Source: Pedobacter paludis | GTDB taxonomy: Bacteria; Bacteroidota; Bacteroidia; Sphingobacteriales; Sphingobacteriaceae | Reading direction: 5' to 3' | Assembly: GCF_003173575.1 (NCBI RefSeq) | Contig: NZ_QGNY01000008.1 | Span: 186,001-250,000, forward strand | Length of the DNA: 64,000 bases | Shown here: in pieces, positions 50,842 to 60,934 of the stretch | How the letters are laid out: every line of letters begins with the position of its first letter | Numbering within the stretch: the stretch's first letter is position 1 | Notes under the pieces: model-generated | The model's database searches: none | Told to the model about the DNA's origin: nothing | What the model saw: only the letters and a program-made list of their open reading frames with translations | Position numbers and translations under genes: made by a program

Positions 50842-51453
50842 CTACAATATCCCGCCAGCCTTCATTACATCCATTATTGATGGAAATGTATTTTTAACAA
50901 CAGGAGCAAGATGATTTTTATCTAACCAAACCGCCTCATCAATTCCCTCTTCCTTTTGAGGTATAAGTTTTGGCTCACCTTTAACCTTCATTTTGTACCA
51001 ATTTGTTTTCTTGATAATCAATTTCGAACCATTAGGATAAACATGATAGGTTTTACAGAGTTTTCTTTCGCGTTTAGCAACCTTTATTCCACACTCTTCC
51101 TCAACTTCCCTAACTGCCGTTTCCTTCATATTTTCCCCTTCCTCGAGCTTTCCTTTGGGTAAATCCCACTTTTTGTTCCTAAAGATAAATAGGTAATTCC
51201 CGTTGACACTTTCAACCAAACCACCCGCTGCTTTAATTACCTCGCAATCCTTTTTAAGCTTCTTAAAGGTTTCTCTGGGTTTTTTGGTGATAAAAATGTA
51301 GCTTTTCTTAGACCCGTTTTTTAATTTTTTGTAAAAAGTTTGTAAATCAAAATCCTGAATTTCAAGTTGTTGTATTTTTTCTTTCTGCTCTGGTAAAACA
51401 TCTGCGATAAACAAGGTGTTATCGTTAATATAAATTCTGTAATTTTGGGCCAT
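50842..51453 (-). CDS. NUDIX hydrolase
   Basis: A 203-residue protein with a full Nudix box, GKLEEGENMKETAVREVEEECGI (G-x5-E-x7-R-E-U-x-E-E-x-G-U), at residues ~101-123. It hydrolyses a nucleoside diphosphate linked to another group; the substrate is not evident. An extra ~95-residue N-terminal domain begins YRIYINDNTLFIADVL. Its ATG (51453-51451) and the ATG of pyrE (51452-51454) share the bases CATG, so the two genes are divergent with no intergenic space. Confidence 0.9.
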   Translation of the reverse strand: MAQNYRIYINDNTLFIADVLPEQKEKIQQLEIQDFDLQTFYKKLKNGSKKSYIFITKKPRETFKKLKKDCEVIKAAGGLVESVNGNYLFIFRNKKWDLPKGKLEEGENMKETAVREVEEECGIKVAKRERKLCKTYHVYPNGSKLIIKKTNWYKMKVKGEPKLIPQKEEGIDEAVWLDKNHLAPVVKNTFPSIMDVMKAGGIL

Positions 51454-52117
51454 GTATAATAAAAGTGATATTGAATTAAAGGTAGCGGAATTTTTATTAC
51501 AAATAAAGGCAATTAAATTACAACCTAATAATCCTTTTACTTGGGCGTCGGGTTGGAAGTCGCCAATTTATTGCGATAACCGAATTACCCTTTCCCATCC
51601 ACAGGTTAGAACATTTATCCGTCAGAAACTTGCACAGCTTATTCAGGAAGAATTTGGTTCGGTAGATGTAATCGCTGGTGTAGCCACAGCGGGTATTCCT
51701 CAAGGCGTTTTAGTAGCACAGGAGCTAGGCTTACCGTTTATTTATGTAAGATCGAAAGCTAAAGAACATGGAACCGGAAGCTTAATTGAAGGTGAAGTTG
51801 TAGAAGGACAACGCGTTGTTGTAATCGAAGACTTAATTTCTACAGGTAAAAGTAGTTTGCAGGCTGTAGAAGCTTTAAGAAATGCTGGATTATCGGTAGC
51901 TGGTTTGGCTGCGATTTTTACTTATGGATTTGCGCAGGCAGATGAAAATTTTGCGGCAGCTAAGTGTCGCTTCCAAACCTTATCAAATTATGGTGCTTTA
52001 ATCGATTATGCTGCAGAGCACAGCATTATTGCAAAAAGCGAAATGGAATTGTTAAGCAAATGGCGATTAAATCCATCAGAATGGGGCCAAAATCAGGTCT
52101 TGAATTCTGAATCTTAG
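51452..52117 (+). CDS. pyrE: orotate phosphoribosyltransferase
   Basis: Makes orotidine 5'-phosphate from orotate and PRPP in pyrimidine synthesis. The 221-residue protein has KLQPNNPFTWASGWKSPIYCDNR at the N-terminus, AGVATAGIPQGVLVAQELGLPFIYVRSKAKEHG, and the PRPP-binding motif VVVIEDLISTGKSSL. The start at 51452 matches the N-terminal length of the family, which confirms the overlap with the NUDIX start codon. Its promoter must lie within the NUDIX coding region. Confidence 0.94.
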   Translation: MYNKSDIELKVAEFLLQIKAIKLQPNNPFTWASGWKSPIYCDNRITLSHPQVRTFIRQKLAQLIQEEFGSVDVIAGVATAGIPQGVLVAQELGLPFIYVRSKAKEHGTGSLIEGEVVEGQRVVVIEDLISTGKSSLQAVEALRNAGLSVAGLAAIFTYGFAQADENFAAAKCRFQTLSNYGALIDYAAEHSIIAKSEMELLSKWRLNPSEWGQNQVLNSES

Positions 52118-52153
52118 TTCTAAAAAATCAACCCTAAAATATATTATAATAAA

Positions 52154-52552
52154 ATGACGATTATTGAAAGCGCCGTAGAAGTTAATAAACCCGTTAATGA
52201 GGTTTATGTCTTTCTCTCAAATATGAACAATCATCAGCAATTGATGCCAGAAAATATTTACAACTGGGAATCTACGGAAGACGATGCCCGTTTTACCATT
52301 CAAAATATGGCGAAGTTGGCACTTAAAATTTCTAATCGCATCGAAAATAAGGAAATCATTGCCATTCCTTCTGAAAAAGCACCTTTTGATTTGGAACTAA
52401 AATGGACTGTTGAGGATAACGGGAACGGTGGTACCACTGCCAAACACATTATCTCTGCAGATTTGAATATGATGATGAAAATGTTGGCTTCTGGTCCGCT
52501 TCAAAAATTGGCAGATCATCAGACCGAAAAACTAAAAGAAATTTTAGGTTAA
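52154..52552 (+). CDS. SRPBCC-family protein
   Basis: A 132-residue soluble protein of the START/Bet v1-like superfamily: IIESAVEVNKPVNEVYVFLSNMNNHQQLMP opens it, DLELKWTVEDNGNGGTTAKHIISADLNMMMKML is the sheet region, and a C-terminal helix PLQKLADHQTEKLKEIL closes the cavity. It likely binds a hydrophobic ligand. It follows pyrE by 36 bases on the same strand and is followed by a terminator. Confidence 0.85.
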   Translation: MTIIESAVEVNKPVNEVYVFLSNMNNHQQLMPENIYNWESTEDDARFTIQNMAKLALKISNRIENKEIIAIPSEKAPFDLELKWTVEDNGNGGTTAKHIISADLNMMMKMLASGPLQKLADHQTEKLKEILG

Positions 52553-52582
52553 TCAATCAATTTATATCATTCCAAAATATAC

Positions 52583-52612
52583 AGGCTAAGAAAATTTCTT
52601 GGCCTTTTTTAT
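52583..52612 (+). terminator. rho-independent terminator
   Basis: AGGCTAAGAA (52583-52592) pairs with TTCTTGGCCT (near 52596-52605) with one G-T pair, and is followed by TTTTTATT. It ends the pyrE-SRPBCC transcript. Confidence 0.75.
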
Positions 52613-52686
52613 TGCGTAAAAATTTTACTGCCTTTCTATTAAAGGAATTTAATTTTGATACCTTAGTTTTCAATAACCCTTAAACT

Positions 52687-55359
52687 ATGAAATTCGATTT
52701 TTTGAAGGCTTCGGCTTTATTAATTTGCCTTTCCCCTCTTTCTGGTGCACTTGCGCAATCTTTTAAAATAGTAAACTTAAAAACGGAATATCTTCAAAAT
52801 CCTATTGGGATAGATAATCCATCGCCACGATTAACCTGGCAAATGCAGGATTCAGGAAATGGTGCTAAACAAACTTCATTTCGTGTTTTGTTGGATACAG
52901 ATTCACTTGCCTTGACCAAATCAGAAGGAAAAATATGGAATACTGGCTGGGTAAAATCAGATCAACAATTAATAAATTATTCTGGTCAGTTACTAAAACC
53001 TTTTACTAAATATTTTTGGAGGATTGAAATCACAGACGGTAATAAGAAAAAAACCAACGATGCATTCATTTCGAGCTTTGAAACCGGAATGATGGATATG
53101 AAAAACTGGCAAGGTTCATGGATTTCTGATAATGAAAACCCAAAATTAAAGCCCGCTCCTTATTTTAGAAATACGTTTACAACCAGCAAGAAAATAAAAT
53201 CAGCAAGAGCCTATATTGCCACTGGCGGTTTATATGAGCTGTCCATTAACGGCAAGAAGATTGGAAATCATCGCATGGACCCAATGTACACGCGATTTGA
53301 CAGACGAACGCTTTATGTAAGCTATGATGTGACCAGCAATCTTGTTAACGGTAAAAATGCAATTGGCGTTTTATTGGGAAATGGCTGGTACAACCATCAA
53401 TCTACCGCAGTATGGGATTTTGATAAAGCACCATGGCGCAATCGCCCAACATTTTGCCTTGATGTTCGCATTACTTACGAAGATGGCTCAATTGAAACGA
53501 TAAAATCAGGAAAGAACTGGAAAACAGCTTTAAGTCCGATTGTTTTTAATAGCATTTATACTGCAGAGCATTATGATGCCAGATTGGAAAAAGAAGGCTG
53601 GAATACAGCAGATTTTGATGATTCTAAATGGAAAAATGTAATTTACCGCTCTGCTCCTTCTAAAAATATTGTTACTCAGGCTTTACACCCAATTCGGAAT
53701 ATAGAAGAAATAGCCAGTAAAAGTTTAAGAAAATTTAACGATACCACATATCTTTTCGACTTAGGAAGAAACATTTCTGGCGTAAGTAAAATTACAGTTA
53801 ATGGTCCAGCCGGAACAGTTATTAAGTTAAAACATGGCGAACGTTTATATCCCAACGGCCGTGTTGATATTTCAAATATCGATGCACATTATCGCCCAAC
53901 GGACAATACAGATCCTTTTCAAACGGACATTTTAATCCTGAGTGGAAAGGGAGAACAGAGTTTTATGCCTCATTTTAATTACAAAGGCTTCCAATATGTT
54001 GAGGTAACAAGCAGTGGGCCAATTCAATTAAATCAAAGCAGTTTGGTAGGTTATTTTATGCACAGCGATGTACCTGTTTCTGGAAACATCAACTCTTCTG
54101 AGCCGATCATTAATAAAATTTATTATGCTACGAACAATTCGTATCTATCAAATTTATTTGGTTATCCAACAGATTGTCCGCAACGAGAGAAAAACGGCTG
54201 GACCGGCGACGCACAAATTGCTATAGAAACTGGACTTTATGGTTTTGATGGAATTACCATTTATGAAAAATGGTTAGCCGATCATCGAGATGAGCAACAA
54301 CCTAATGGTGTTTTGCCTTCGATTATTCCAACTGATGGATGGGGTTACGAGTGGGGAAATGGACCAGATTGGACCAGTACCATTGCCATTATTCCTTGGA
54401 ATATTTATCTTTTTTATGGTGATGATAAGCTCCTAGCCGACTGTTATGAGAACATCAGAAAATACGTAAACCACATTGACGAAACTTACCCAACGGGATT
54501 AACAACTTGGGGATTAGGCGATTGGATTCCGGTTAAATCTAAATCTCCGGTAGAATTAACTTCAACTTGTTATTATTATGCCGATGTGGTAATTTTAGCC
54601 AAAGCTGCCAAAATTTTAGGCAAAACAGAAGATTATGAGAAATATACTGTTTTAGCCCAGAAAATTAAAGATGCATTAAACGCAAAATACCTAAATAAAG
54701 AAACGGGAATTTATGCCTCAGGCGTACAAACAGAAATGAGCGTTCCGTTGTACTGGAAAATCGTTCCAGAAGAATCTATTCCATTAGTTGCCAGTAATTT
54801 AGCAAAGAAAGTAGAAGCTGATGGTTTCCACTTGGATGTTGGTTTATTGGGCACTAAAGCCATTTTAAATGCATTATCAGAAAATGGCTATAGCGATATT
54901 GCTTACAAGGTAGCCGCTCAAAAAACCTATCCGAGTTGGGGTTGGTGGATGGAAAATGGCGCCACAACTTTATATGAAAATTGGCCCATCGATGCAAAAT
55001 CGGATATTTCTATGAACCATATAATGTTTGGAGAAATTGGTGCCTGGTTGTACAAATCGCCAGGTGGAATTAAACCCGATCCAGAAAAACCCGGTTTTAA
55101 AAATGTGATTTTAGCTCCTCACTTTGTAAAAGGTTTAAATCAATTTGAAGCCAAACATACTGGCCCATATGGTGAGATCATTTCATCTTGGAAAAGAAAT
55201 GGAAATGAAATTTCGTACAAAGTCATTGTTCCTGCAAATTCTACAGCATCTGTTATACTTCCGAAAGAACAGAATTTAAAAGTTTACCTTAATGGAAAAA
55301 CAGTAACTAATTCTACAGAACAATTGCAATCGGGCACTTATACCTTCTACTGGAAATAA
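52687..55359 (+). CDS. GH78 alpha-L-rhamnosidase
   Basis: An 890-residue exported glycosidase with a signal peptide (1-23, ending GALAQ). Domain order is the usual GH78 series: N-terminal beta domains (LKTEYLQNPIGIDNPSPRLTWQ), a carbohydrate-binding domain (YELSINGKKIGNHRMDP), a second beta domain, and the (alpha/alpha)6 catalytic barrel with DCPQREKNGWTGDAQI, which carries the general acid region, and ENWPIDAKSDISMNHIMFGEIGAWLY. It removes terminal alpha-L-rhamnose from glycosides or pectin side chains. The next gene starts one base later. Confidence 0.93.
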   Translation: MKFDFLKASALLICLSPLSGALAQSFKIVNLKTEYLQNPIGIDNPSPRLTWQMQDSGNGAKQTSFRVLLDTDSLALTKSEGKIWNTGWVKSDQQLINYSGQLLKPFTKYFWRIEITDGNKKKTNDAFISSFETGMMDMKNWQGSWISDNENPKLKPAPYFRNTFTTSKKIKSARAYIATGGLYELSINGKKIGNHRMDPMYTRFDRRTLYVSYDVTSNLVNGKNAIGVLLGNGWYNHQSTAVWDFDKAPWRNRPTFCLDVRITYEDGSIETIKSGKNWKTALSPIVFNSIYTAEHYDARLEKEGWNTADFDDSKWKNVIYRSAPSKNIVTQALHPIRNIEEIASKSLRKFNDTTYLFDLGRNISGVSKITVNGPAGTVIKLKHGERLYPNGRVDISNIDAHYRPTDNTDPFQTDILILSGKGEQSFMPHFNYKGFQYVEVTSSGPIQLNQSSLVGYFMHSDVPVSGNINSSEPIINKIYYATNNSYLSNLFGYPTDCPQREKNGWTGDAQIAIETGLYGFDGITIYEKWLADHRDEQQPNGVLPSIIPTDGWGYEWGNGPDWTSTIAIIPWNIYLFYGDDKLLADCYENIRKYVNHIDETYPTGLTTWGLGDWIPVKSKSPVELTSTCYYYADVVILAKAAKILGKTEDYEKYTVLAQKIKDALNAKYLNKETGIYASGVQTEMSVPLYWKIVPEESIPLVASNLAKKVEADGFHLDVGLLGTKAILNALSENGYSDIAYKVAAQKTYPSWGWWMENGATTLYENWPIDAKSDISMNHIMFGEIGAWLYKSPGGIKPDPEKPGFKNVILAPHFVKGLNQFEAKHTGPYGEIISSWKRNGNEISYKVIVPANSTASVILPKEQNLKVYLNGKTVTNSTEQLQSGTYTFYWK

Positions 55360-55360
55360 A

Positions 55361-57067
55361 ATGAAAAGACTCCATCCTTATTTTCTTTTTATAGCGTTGG
55401 TTTGCTTCATTACAAAACTTGGCGCCCAAGAACGAGTTACAGAATACATTAGCCCGAAAAGAATTTTATGGACGACTGGGGCTGTAAAAAATCAAAGTAG
55501 ACTTTTACAAATCGGCACAGGCCAGGCAGATGTTCGGAACGAGAACATGTGTATTCTTGAAAATAAGCAAGGTTCGAAATCAAGTATTTTATTGGATTTT
55601 GGCAAAGAGCTTCAGGGCGGCATTCAGATTGTAACTGGAATTTGGGGAGGAAACAAACCAATTAAAGTTCGTATCCGTTTCGGCGAATCTGCTAGTGAGG
55701 CCATGTCTGATATAGGAGGAAAAGGCGGTGCGACAAATGACCACGCGATCCGAGATCAGGAAACCCTACTTCCGTGGCTGGGCATTGCGGAGATTGGCAA
55801 TACAGGTTTTCGTTTTGTTCGGATTGATCTGCTTGATAACGACACAAAACTCATTCTTAAAGAAACACGAGCAATTTCGAGGTACCGAAATCTAGCATAT
55901 AATGGATCGTTTAATTGTAGCGATACATTGCTAAATAAGATTTGGAAAACAGGGGCTTACACCGTTCAATTAAACATGCAAGATTACCTTTGGGATGGCG
56001 TAAAACGCGATCGTTTGGTTTGGGTTGGCGATTTAAATCCTGAAATTTCGACTATAAATGCTGTGTTCGGTTACAATGAGGTGGTTCCGAAGTCCTTAGA
56101 TTTTGCTAAAGAAACTACTCCTCTACCCAATTGGATGAATGGAATTAGTGCTTACTCCATGTGGTGGATTATCAACCAACGAGATTGGTATTACCACAAT
56201 GGCGATTTAAATTATTTAAAAGAGCAACAAACCTATCTGAAGGATTTGCTTATGCTCTTGATTCAAAAAATTGATGCAGATAATAAGGAACATTTAGATG
56301 GTCAACGTTTTCTAGACTGGCCATCAAGTGAAGATCCGAAAGCAATTCACGCTGGTTTACATTCTATGATGATTTTATCCCTAGATGCTGGAGCAGATTT
56401 AATTGGAAAAATGGGCGATCAAAAAACTGCAGATTTATGTATTGAAGCGGTTTCGAGATTGAAAAAACATTTGCCCGAAACCAATAACTCTAAGCAAGCC
56501 GCAGCTCTACTTTCGTTATCAAACTTAATGAGTGCCAAAGATGCGAATAGCACAATTACTGATGGGGGATCGAAAAATTTTTCTACTTTTTTTGGCTATT
56601 ACATGTTGCAGGCAAAAGCAAAAGCCGAAGATTATCAGGGAGGCATCAACATCATTCGCGAATATTGGGGCGCTATGTTAAACTTGGGCGCAACCACCTT
56701 TTGGGAAGATTTTAATATGGATTGGACCAAAAATGCTGGGCGAATCGATGAACTGGTTCCCGAAGGAAAAATCGATATTCATGGCGCATATGGTGCTTAT
56801 TGTTATATCGGTTTCCGCCATAGTTTGGCACATGGGTGGGCGTCTGGCCCTACACCATGGCTAACAGAGCATATTTTAGGTATTTCTGTTTTAGAACCCG
56901 GATGTAAAAAAATTCGTGTAAAACCTAATCTTGGAAATTTAACTTTTGCCGAAGGAACTTTCCCAACGCCTTACGGAATCGTAAGTGTTAAACATACGAT
57001 AAAAGAAAACGGCAAAATTAAAACTCGGATTAAAGCACCGAGGGGAGTTAAGGTTGTCTATAAATAA
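55361..57067 (+). CDS. alpha-L-rhamnosidase-related exported glycosidase
   Basis: A 568-residue protein with a signal peptide (1-22, ending LGAQE). It is shorter than the neighbouring GH78 enzyme but keeps the catalytic-barrel motif YLWDGVKRDRLVWVGDL, FWEDFNMDW and a C-terminal beta domain (HGWASGPTPWLTEHILGISVLEPG). It lacks the extra N-terminal domains. It probably works with the first rhamnosidase on the same glycan. The one-base gap shows cotranscription. No SusC/SusD genes or regulators lie beside them. Confidence 0.85.
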   Translation: MKRLHPYFLFIALVCFITKLGAQERVTEYISPKRILWTTGAVKNQSRLLQIGTGQADVRNENMCILENKQGSKSSILLDFGKELQGGIQIVTGIWGGNKPIKVRIRFGESASEAMSDIGGKGGATNDHAIRDQETLLPWLGIAEIGNTGFRFVRIDLLDNDTKLILKETRAISRYRNLAYNGSFNCSDTLLNKIWKTGAYTVQLNMQDYLWDGVKRDRLVWVGDLNPEISTINAVFGYNEVVPKSLDFAKETTPLPNWMNGISAYSMWWIINQRDWYYHNGDLNYLKEQQTYLKDLLMLLIQKIDADNKEHLDGQRFLDWPSSEDPKAIHAGLHSMMILSLDAGADLIGKMGDQKTADLCIEAVSRLKKHLPETNNSKQAAALLSLSNLMSAKDANSTITDGGSKNFSTFFGYYMLQAKAKAEDYQGGINIIREYWGAMLNLGATTFWEDFNMDWTKNAGRIDELVPEGKIDIHGAYGAYCYIGFRHSLAHGWASGPTPWLTEHILGISVLEPGCKKIRVKPNLGNLTFAEGTFPTPYGIVSVKHTIKENGKIKTRIKAPRGVKVVYK

Positions 57068-57455
57068 TCCGTTGGCTGAAGCCAAGGGCAATGAATAACC
57101 CACCAATTTTGGCACCTCCTTTATTCATTGGGGTCGGTTTTAACCGACCTATCAAAAAACGGATGCTCAGGGCTTTAGCCAAATCCGAAGAATTACAGTC
57201 TTTGCCATCTAAACCTTATTGAAATGGAAAGCCTCATTTTTTTCAAATGAGCTTGGAATGGAAAGAAGGACTTCAATTGCCAAAGGCATCAAACGTACAT
57301 TTCCAAATCATTTAACAAAAGCCTAAACAAGACAAAATTTCAGCACAAAACACTAATTTACAGTCAATTAGTCTTTTAAATTCAATTCTTACCGACAAAA
57401 TTTCCGATTCAAAAATCAAAATCATCATGGCATTTGTTTTGACTTAAAAGGGAAT
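57068..57455. repeat. spacer with small palindromes before clpB
   Basis: This 388-bp gap has no gene. It holds GTTGGCTGAAGCCAAGG (57072-57088), TCGGTTTTAACCGA (57133-57146) and CAGGGCTTTAGCCAAATC (57168-57185), short palindromes of one style, and two facing ATTCATTGG/CAATGAAT pieces. The clpB promoter should be near 57400, but I see no clear consensus or CIRCE element. Confidence 0.5.
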
Positions 57456-60056
57456 ATGAACTTCAACAATTTTACAATAAAAGCCCAGGAAGCAATTCAA
57501 CAGGCTTCTGAAATAGCCCAAGGCAATCAGCAACAGGCTATTGAAACGGCACACCTATTAAAAGGCCTGCTTACTGTTGATGAAAACGTGGTTTCTTATG
57601 TTTTAAAGAAACTGAACGTAAACCTTAATTCCTTAAATCAAAACTTAGATGCAGAGATTGCAAAGTTTCCAAAAGTGAGCGGAAGCAATGTCTATTTGTC
57701 ATCAAATACCAATAGTGTTTTACAGAAAGCACAAACATTTTTAAAAGAATTTAAAGATGAATTTGTTTCCGTTGAACATTTATTACTTGGAATTTTAACC
57801 GTTAACGATAGCACTTCGAAATTGTTAAAAGAGCAGGGCGTTAACGAAAAAGATCTTAAAAAAGCCATTATAGAATTGCGAGGAGATAACCGGGTAACCG
57901 ATCAAAATGCAGAGGCAAGTTATCAGGCATTAAGCAAATATGCCCGCAATTTAAATGAATATGCTGAAAGCGGAAAGCTAGATCCAGTTATTGGACGTGA
58001 TGAAGAAATTCGTCGAGTGATTCAGATTTTATCTCGTAGAACTAAGAATAACCCGATTTTAATTGGTGAGCCAGGCGTTGGTAAAACAGCAATTGCAGAG
58101 GGCATTGCTTTTAGAATTATTAAAGGCGATGTACCAGAAAACTTAAAAAGCAAGGTTGTTTACTCGCTTGATATGGGTTCGTTAATTGCCGGTGCCAAAT
58201 ATAAAGGTGAGTTTGAAGAGCGTTTAAAAGCAGTTGTTAAAGAGGTTACTCAAAGCGATGGAGAGATTGTACTCTTTATTGATGAGATCCACACATTGGT
58301 TGGTGCAGGCGGAGGCGAAGGTGCAATGGATGCTGCCAATATTCTAAAACCTGCTTTAGCCCGTGGCGAATTACGTGCTATTGGCGCAACAACTTTGGAT
58401 GAATACCAAAAATATTTAGAAAAAGATAAGGCCTTAGAACGTCGTTTCCAAAAGGTTATGGTTGAAGAACCAGATACTCAAGATGCAATTTCGATTTTAC
58501 GTGGATTAAAAGAACGTTACGAAACACACCACAAGGTTAGGATTAAAGATGAAGCCATTATCGCAGCGGTTGAAATGAGTCAGCGTTATATTGCAGATCG
58601 TTTCTTGCCGGATAAAGCCATCGATTTAATGGATGAGGCTGCATCTAAACTGAGAATGGAAATGGATTCCGTGCCAGAAAATGTAGATGCCTTAGATCGT
58701 GAAATTATGCGTTTAGAAATTGAACGCGAAGCCATTAAACGCGAAAAAGACGATAAAAAGGTTAAAGAACTTTCAGAAGAAATTGCAAATTTATCTGCAG
58801 AGCGTGATGAATTGAAAGCTAAATGGCAGGGTGAAAAAGATTTGGTTGACAACTTGAACAATCAAATGGAGCTTATTGAGCAATACAAATTAGAAGCAGA
58901 ACAAGCCGAACGTGCTGGAGATTATGGTAAAGTTGCCGAAATCCGTTACGGAAAAATTAAAGAGGCACAAGATACTTTCGAAAAGCTCAAAGCCGATTTA
59001 GAAAATCAGCAAAGTGATAGCAGAATGCTTAAAGAAGAAGTTACTGCTGATGATATTGCTGGCGTAGTTGGCAGGTGGACAGGCATTCCGGTTACAAAAC
59101 TGATTGCCAGCGAAAGAGAAAAATTACTGAATCTTGAAGCTGAGTTACACCAACGTGTTGCAGGACAAGATGAAGCAATCGAAGCCATTTCTGATGCCAT
59201 TCGCCGCTCTCGTGCAGGTTTGCAGGATAAACGCAAGCCAATCGGTTCGTTCATTTTCTTGGGAACAACTGGCGTTGGTAAAACAGAATTGGCAAAAGCG
59301 CTGGCGGAGTTCTTATTTAACGATGAAAACGCACTGACCAGAATTGATATGAGTGAATATCAGGAAAGACATGCCGTTTCTCGCTTAATTGGAGCGCCTC
59401 CAGGATATGTTGGTTATGATGAAGGTGGACAATTAACTGAAGCTGTGAGGCGTAAACCTTATTCGGTTGTATTGCTTGATGAAATTGAAAAAGCGCATCC
59501 TGATGTATTTAATATTTTATTGCAGGTACTGGATGATGGCCGTTTAACCGATAATAAGGGCAGAACGGTGAATTTCAAAAACACGATCATCATTATGACT
59601 TCGAATATAGGGGCACACTTAATTCAGGATAACTTCAAAAATTTAAGCGATGAAAACCGAGATGAAGTAATTGCTAAAACCAAAAACGAATTGTTCGAGG
59701 TATTGAAACAAACGATTCGTCCGGAGTTTTTAAACCGGATTGATGAACTGATTATGTTCACCCCATTGAACCGTAGCGAAATTAGAAATATTGTAAGCTT
59801 GCAATTTAAGCATGTACAACAAACGCTGGCCGAAATGGGAATCGAAATGGAGGCAAGCGACGAAGCTTTAGATTGGTTGGCCCAGTTAGGTTACGATCCG
59901 CAGTTTGGAGCTAGACCATTAAAAAGAGTCATTCAAAAAAGAATCTTAAACGAGCTGTCGAAAGAGATATTGGCGGGAAAGATAGATAAAGACAGCAAAA
60001 TTAAACTGGATATGTTTGATCACAATTTTGTGTTCTTGAATCAAAAAGCTGATTAA
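57456..60056 (+). CDS. clpB: ATP-dependent chaperone ClpB
   Basis: An 866-residue Hsp100 disaggregase that works with DnaK to rescue aggregated proteins. The N-domain (~1-145) is followed by ATPase domain 1 with GEPGVGKTAIAEG and ILFIDEIHT-like VLFIDEIHTLVGAG, the coiled-coil M-domain (~405-525) that distinguishes ClpB from ClpA and ClpC, and ATPase domain 2 with GTTGVGKTELAKAL and VLLDEIEKAHPDVFN. The C-terminal region with GYDPQFGARPLKR is complete. A terminator follows directly. Confidence 0.97.
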   Translation: MNFNNFTIKAQEAIQQASEIAQGNQQQAIETAHLLKGLLTVDENVVSYVLKKLNVNLNSLNQNLDAEIAKFPKVSGSNVYLSSNTNSVLQKAQTFLKEFKDEFVSVEHLLLGILTVNDSTSKLLKEQGVNEKDLKKAIIELRGDNRVTDQNAEASYQALSKYARNLNEYAESGKLDPVIGRDEEIRRVIQILSRRTKNNPILIGEPGVGKTAIAEGIAFRIIKGDVPENLKSKVVYSLDMGSLIAGAKYKGEFEERLKAVVKEVTQSDGEIVLFIDEIHTLVGAGGGEGAMDAANILKPALARGELRAIGATTLDEYQKYLEKDKALERRFQKVMVEEPDTQDAISILRGLKERYETHHKVRIKDEAIIAAVEMSQRYIADRFLPDKAIDLMDEAASKLRMEMDSVPENVDALDREIMRLEIEREAIKREKDDKKVKELSEEIANLSAERDELKAKWQGEKDLVDNLNNQMELIEQYKLEAEQAERAGDYGKVAEIRYGKIKEAQDTFEKLKADLENQQSDSRMLKEEVTADDIAGVVGRWTGIPVTKLIASEREKLLNLEAELHQRVAGQDEAIEAISDAIRRSRAGLQDKRKPIGSFIFLGTTGVGKTELAKALAEFLFNDENALTRIDMSEYQERHAVSRLIGAPPGYVGYDEGGQLTEAVRRKPYSVVLLDEIEKAHPDVFNILLQVLDDGRLTDNKGRTVNFKNTIIIMTSNIGAHLIQDNFKNLSDENRDEVIAKTKNELFEVLKQTIRPEFLNRIDELIMFTPLNRSEIRNIVSLQFKHVQQTLAEMGIEMEASDEALDWLAQLGYDPQFGARPLKRVIQKRILNELSKEILAGKIDKDSKIKLDMFDHNFVFLNQKAD

Positions 60057-60069
60057 TAAAAATCCTAAT

Positions 60070-60104
60070 AAATCCTGCAGATTAACCGCTGCAGGATTTT
60101 TTCT
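60070..60104 (+). terminator. rho-independent terminator of clpB
   Basis: An 11-bp perfect stem AAATCCTGCAG (60070-60080) / CTGCAGGATTT (60089-60099) with an eight-base loop, followed by TTTTTCTTT. Confidence 0.9.
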
Positions 60105-60216
60105 TTAAACTGATATCCAGAAACTTAACAAACGAATAATCAACGAGAGTAATGGTTATTTTACTTGTTTTTTGTGCCGATTATGATTATTATTGATTAC
60201 ACACAAAAAATGAAAA

Positions 60217-60870
60217 ATGAAACCAAAATTAACCATCATGGCAGCATTATGCGCCATCGGCTTGAGTGCGCATGCTCAAACCGAAAAAGGCTCCGGCTTC
60301 TTGGGGCTCAGTCTTAGCTTTGGAACCGAAAAGCAAAAAACCTACAACAGCAGTATTAACAACTTTACCTTCACCCCCAAGGGAGCTTATTTTTTAGAAG
60401 ATAATTTTGCGGTAGGCTTAGATCTTTCCTTCAATTTATCCAAGCTTAGAGGCATCCACTATACCGAATGGAATAGCGAATACGGTAGTTACCAAGATAC
60501 TTATGGCGCTAAGGAACTCAATTTTGGGTTATCACCATTTGCAAGAAAATACTTTAATGTGAAATCTTTTTTAAAATTTTATGCACAGGCCAATATTTTA
60601 TTTCAGATTAACAGCACCAAAATTATTGATGATGAAGGTTATTTAATTGGCTATGATAATCGACTTAAAGGCTATGGAGCCAGTTTAAGTCCCGGCTTTG
60701 CCTTCTTTCCTACAGAAAAATTCGCCATTGAATTCTCCTTCCCCATTATCACTTATTTTCATCAGGATTATTATGACGAGTATTCGGCATATAACTATGA
60801 AAAAAAGCAGAATGTTAAACTTGCCCTCGATAATTTTATGCCCTCAGTTGGCGTAAGCTTTCATTTTTAG
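60217..60870 (+). CDS. outer-membrane beta-barrel protein
   Basis: A 217-residue protein with a signal peptide (1-20, ending AHAQ). Alternating hydrophobic strands rich in aromatic and Gly residues, and the C-terminal VGVSFHF ending in Phe, fit an eight-stranded barrel inserted by the BAM complex. It shares the start TEKGxGFLG and the SPGFAFFPTEKFAIEFS block with the protein at 63275-63877, so the two are paralogues. No specific function is evident. Confidence 0.85.
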   Translation: MKPKLTIMAALCAIGLSAHAQTEKGSGFLGLSLSFGTEKQKTYNSSINNFTFTPKGAYFLEDNFAVGLDLSFNLSKLRGIHYTEWNSEYGSYQDTYGAKELNFGLSPFARKYFNVKSFLKFYAQANILFQINSTKIIDDEGYLIGYDNRLKGYGASLSPGFAFFPTEKFAIEFSFPIITYFHQDYYDEYSAYNYEKKQNVKLALDNFMPSVGVSFHF

Positions 60871-60899
60871 ATCCGATAAAGATTTAATTTATAACCATG

Positions 60900-60934
60900 A
60901 AAATCCCACTGTTTATTTGCAGTGGGATTTTTCT
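60900..60934. terminator. bidirectional terminator
   Basis: A 12-bp perfect stem AAAATCCCACTG (60900-60911) / CAGTGGGATTTT (60920-60931) lies between the convergent beta-barrel and MFS genes, with T-runs on both strands. Confidence 0.85.

Noticed and set aside
52687..57067. polysaccharide utilisation locus
   Set aside because: Two rhamnosidases are adjacent, but there is no SusC/SusD pair, hybrid two-component system or sigma/anti-sigma pair beside them.
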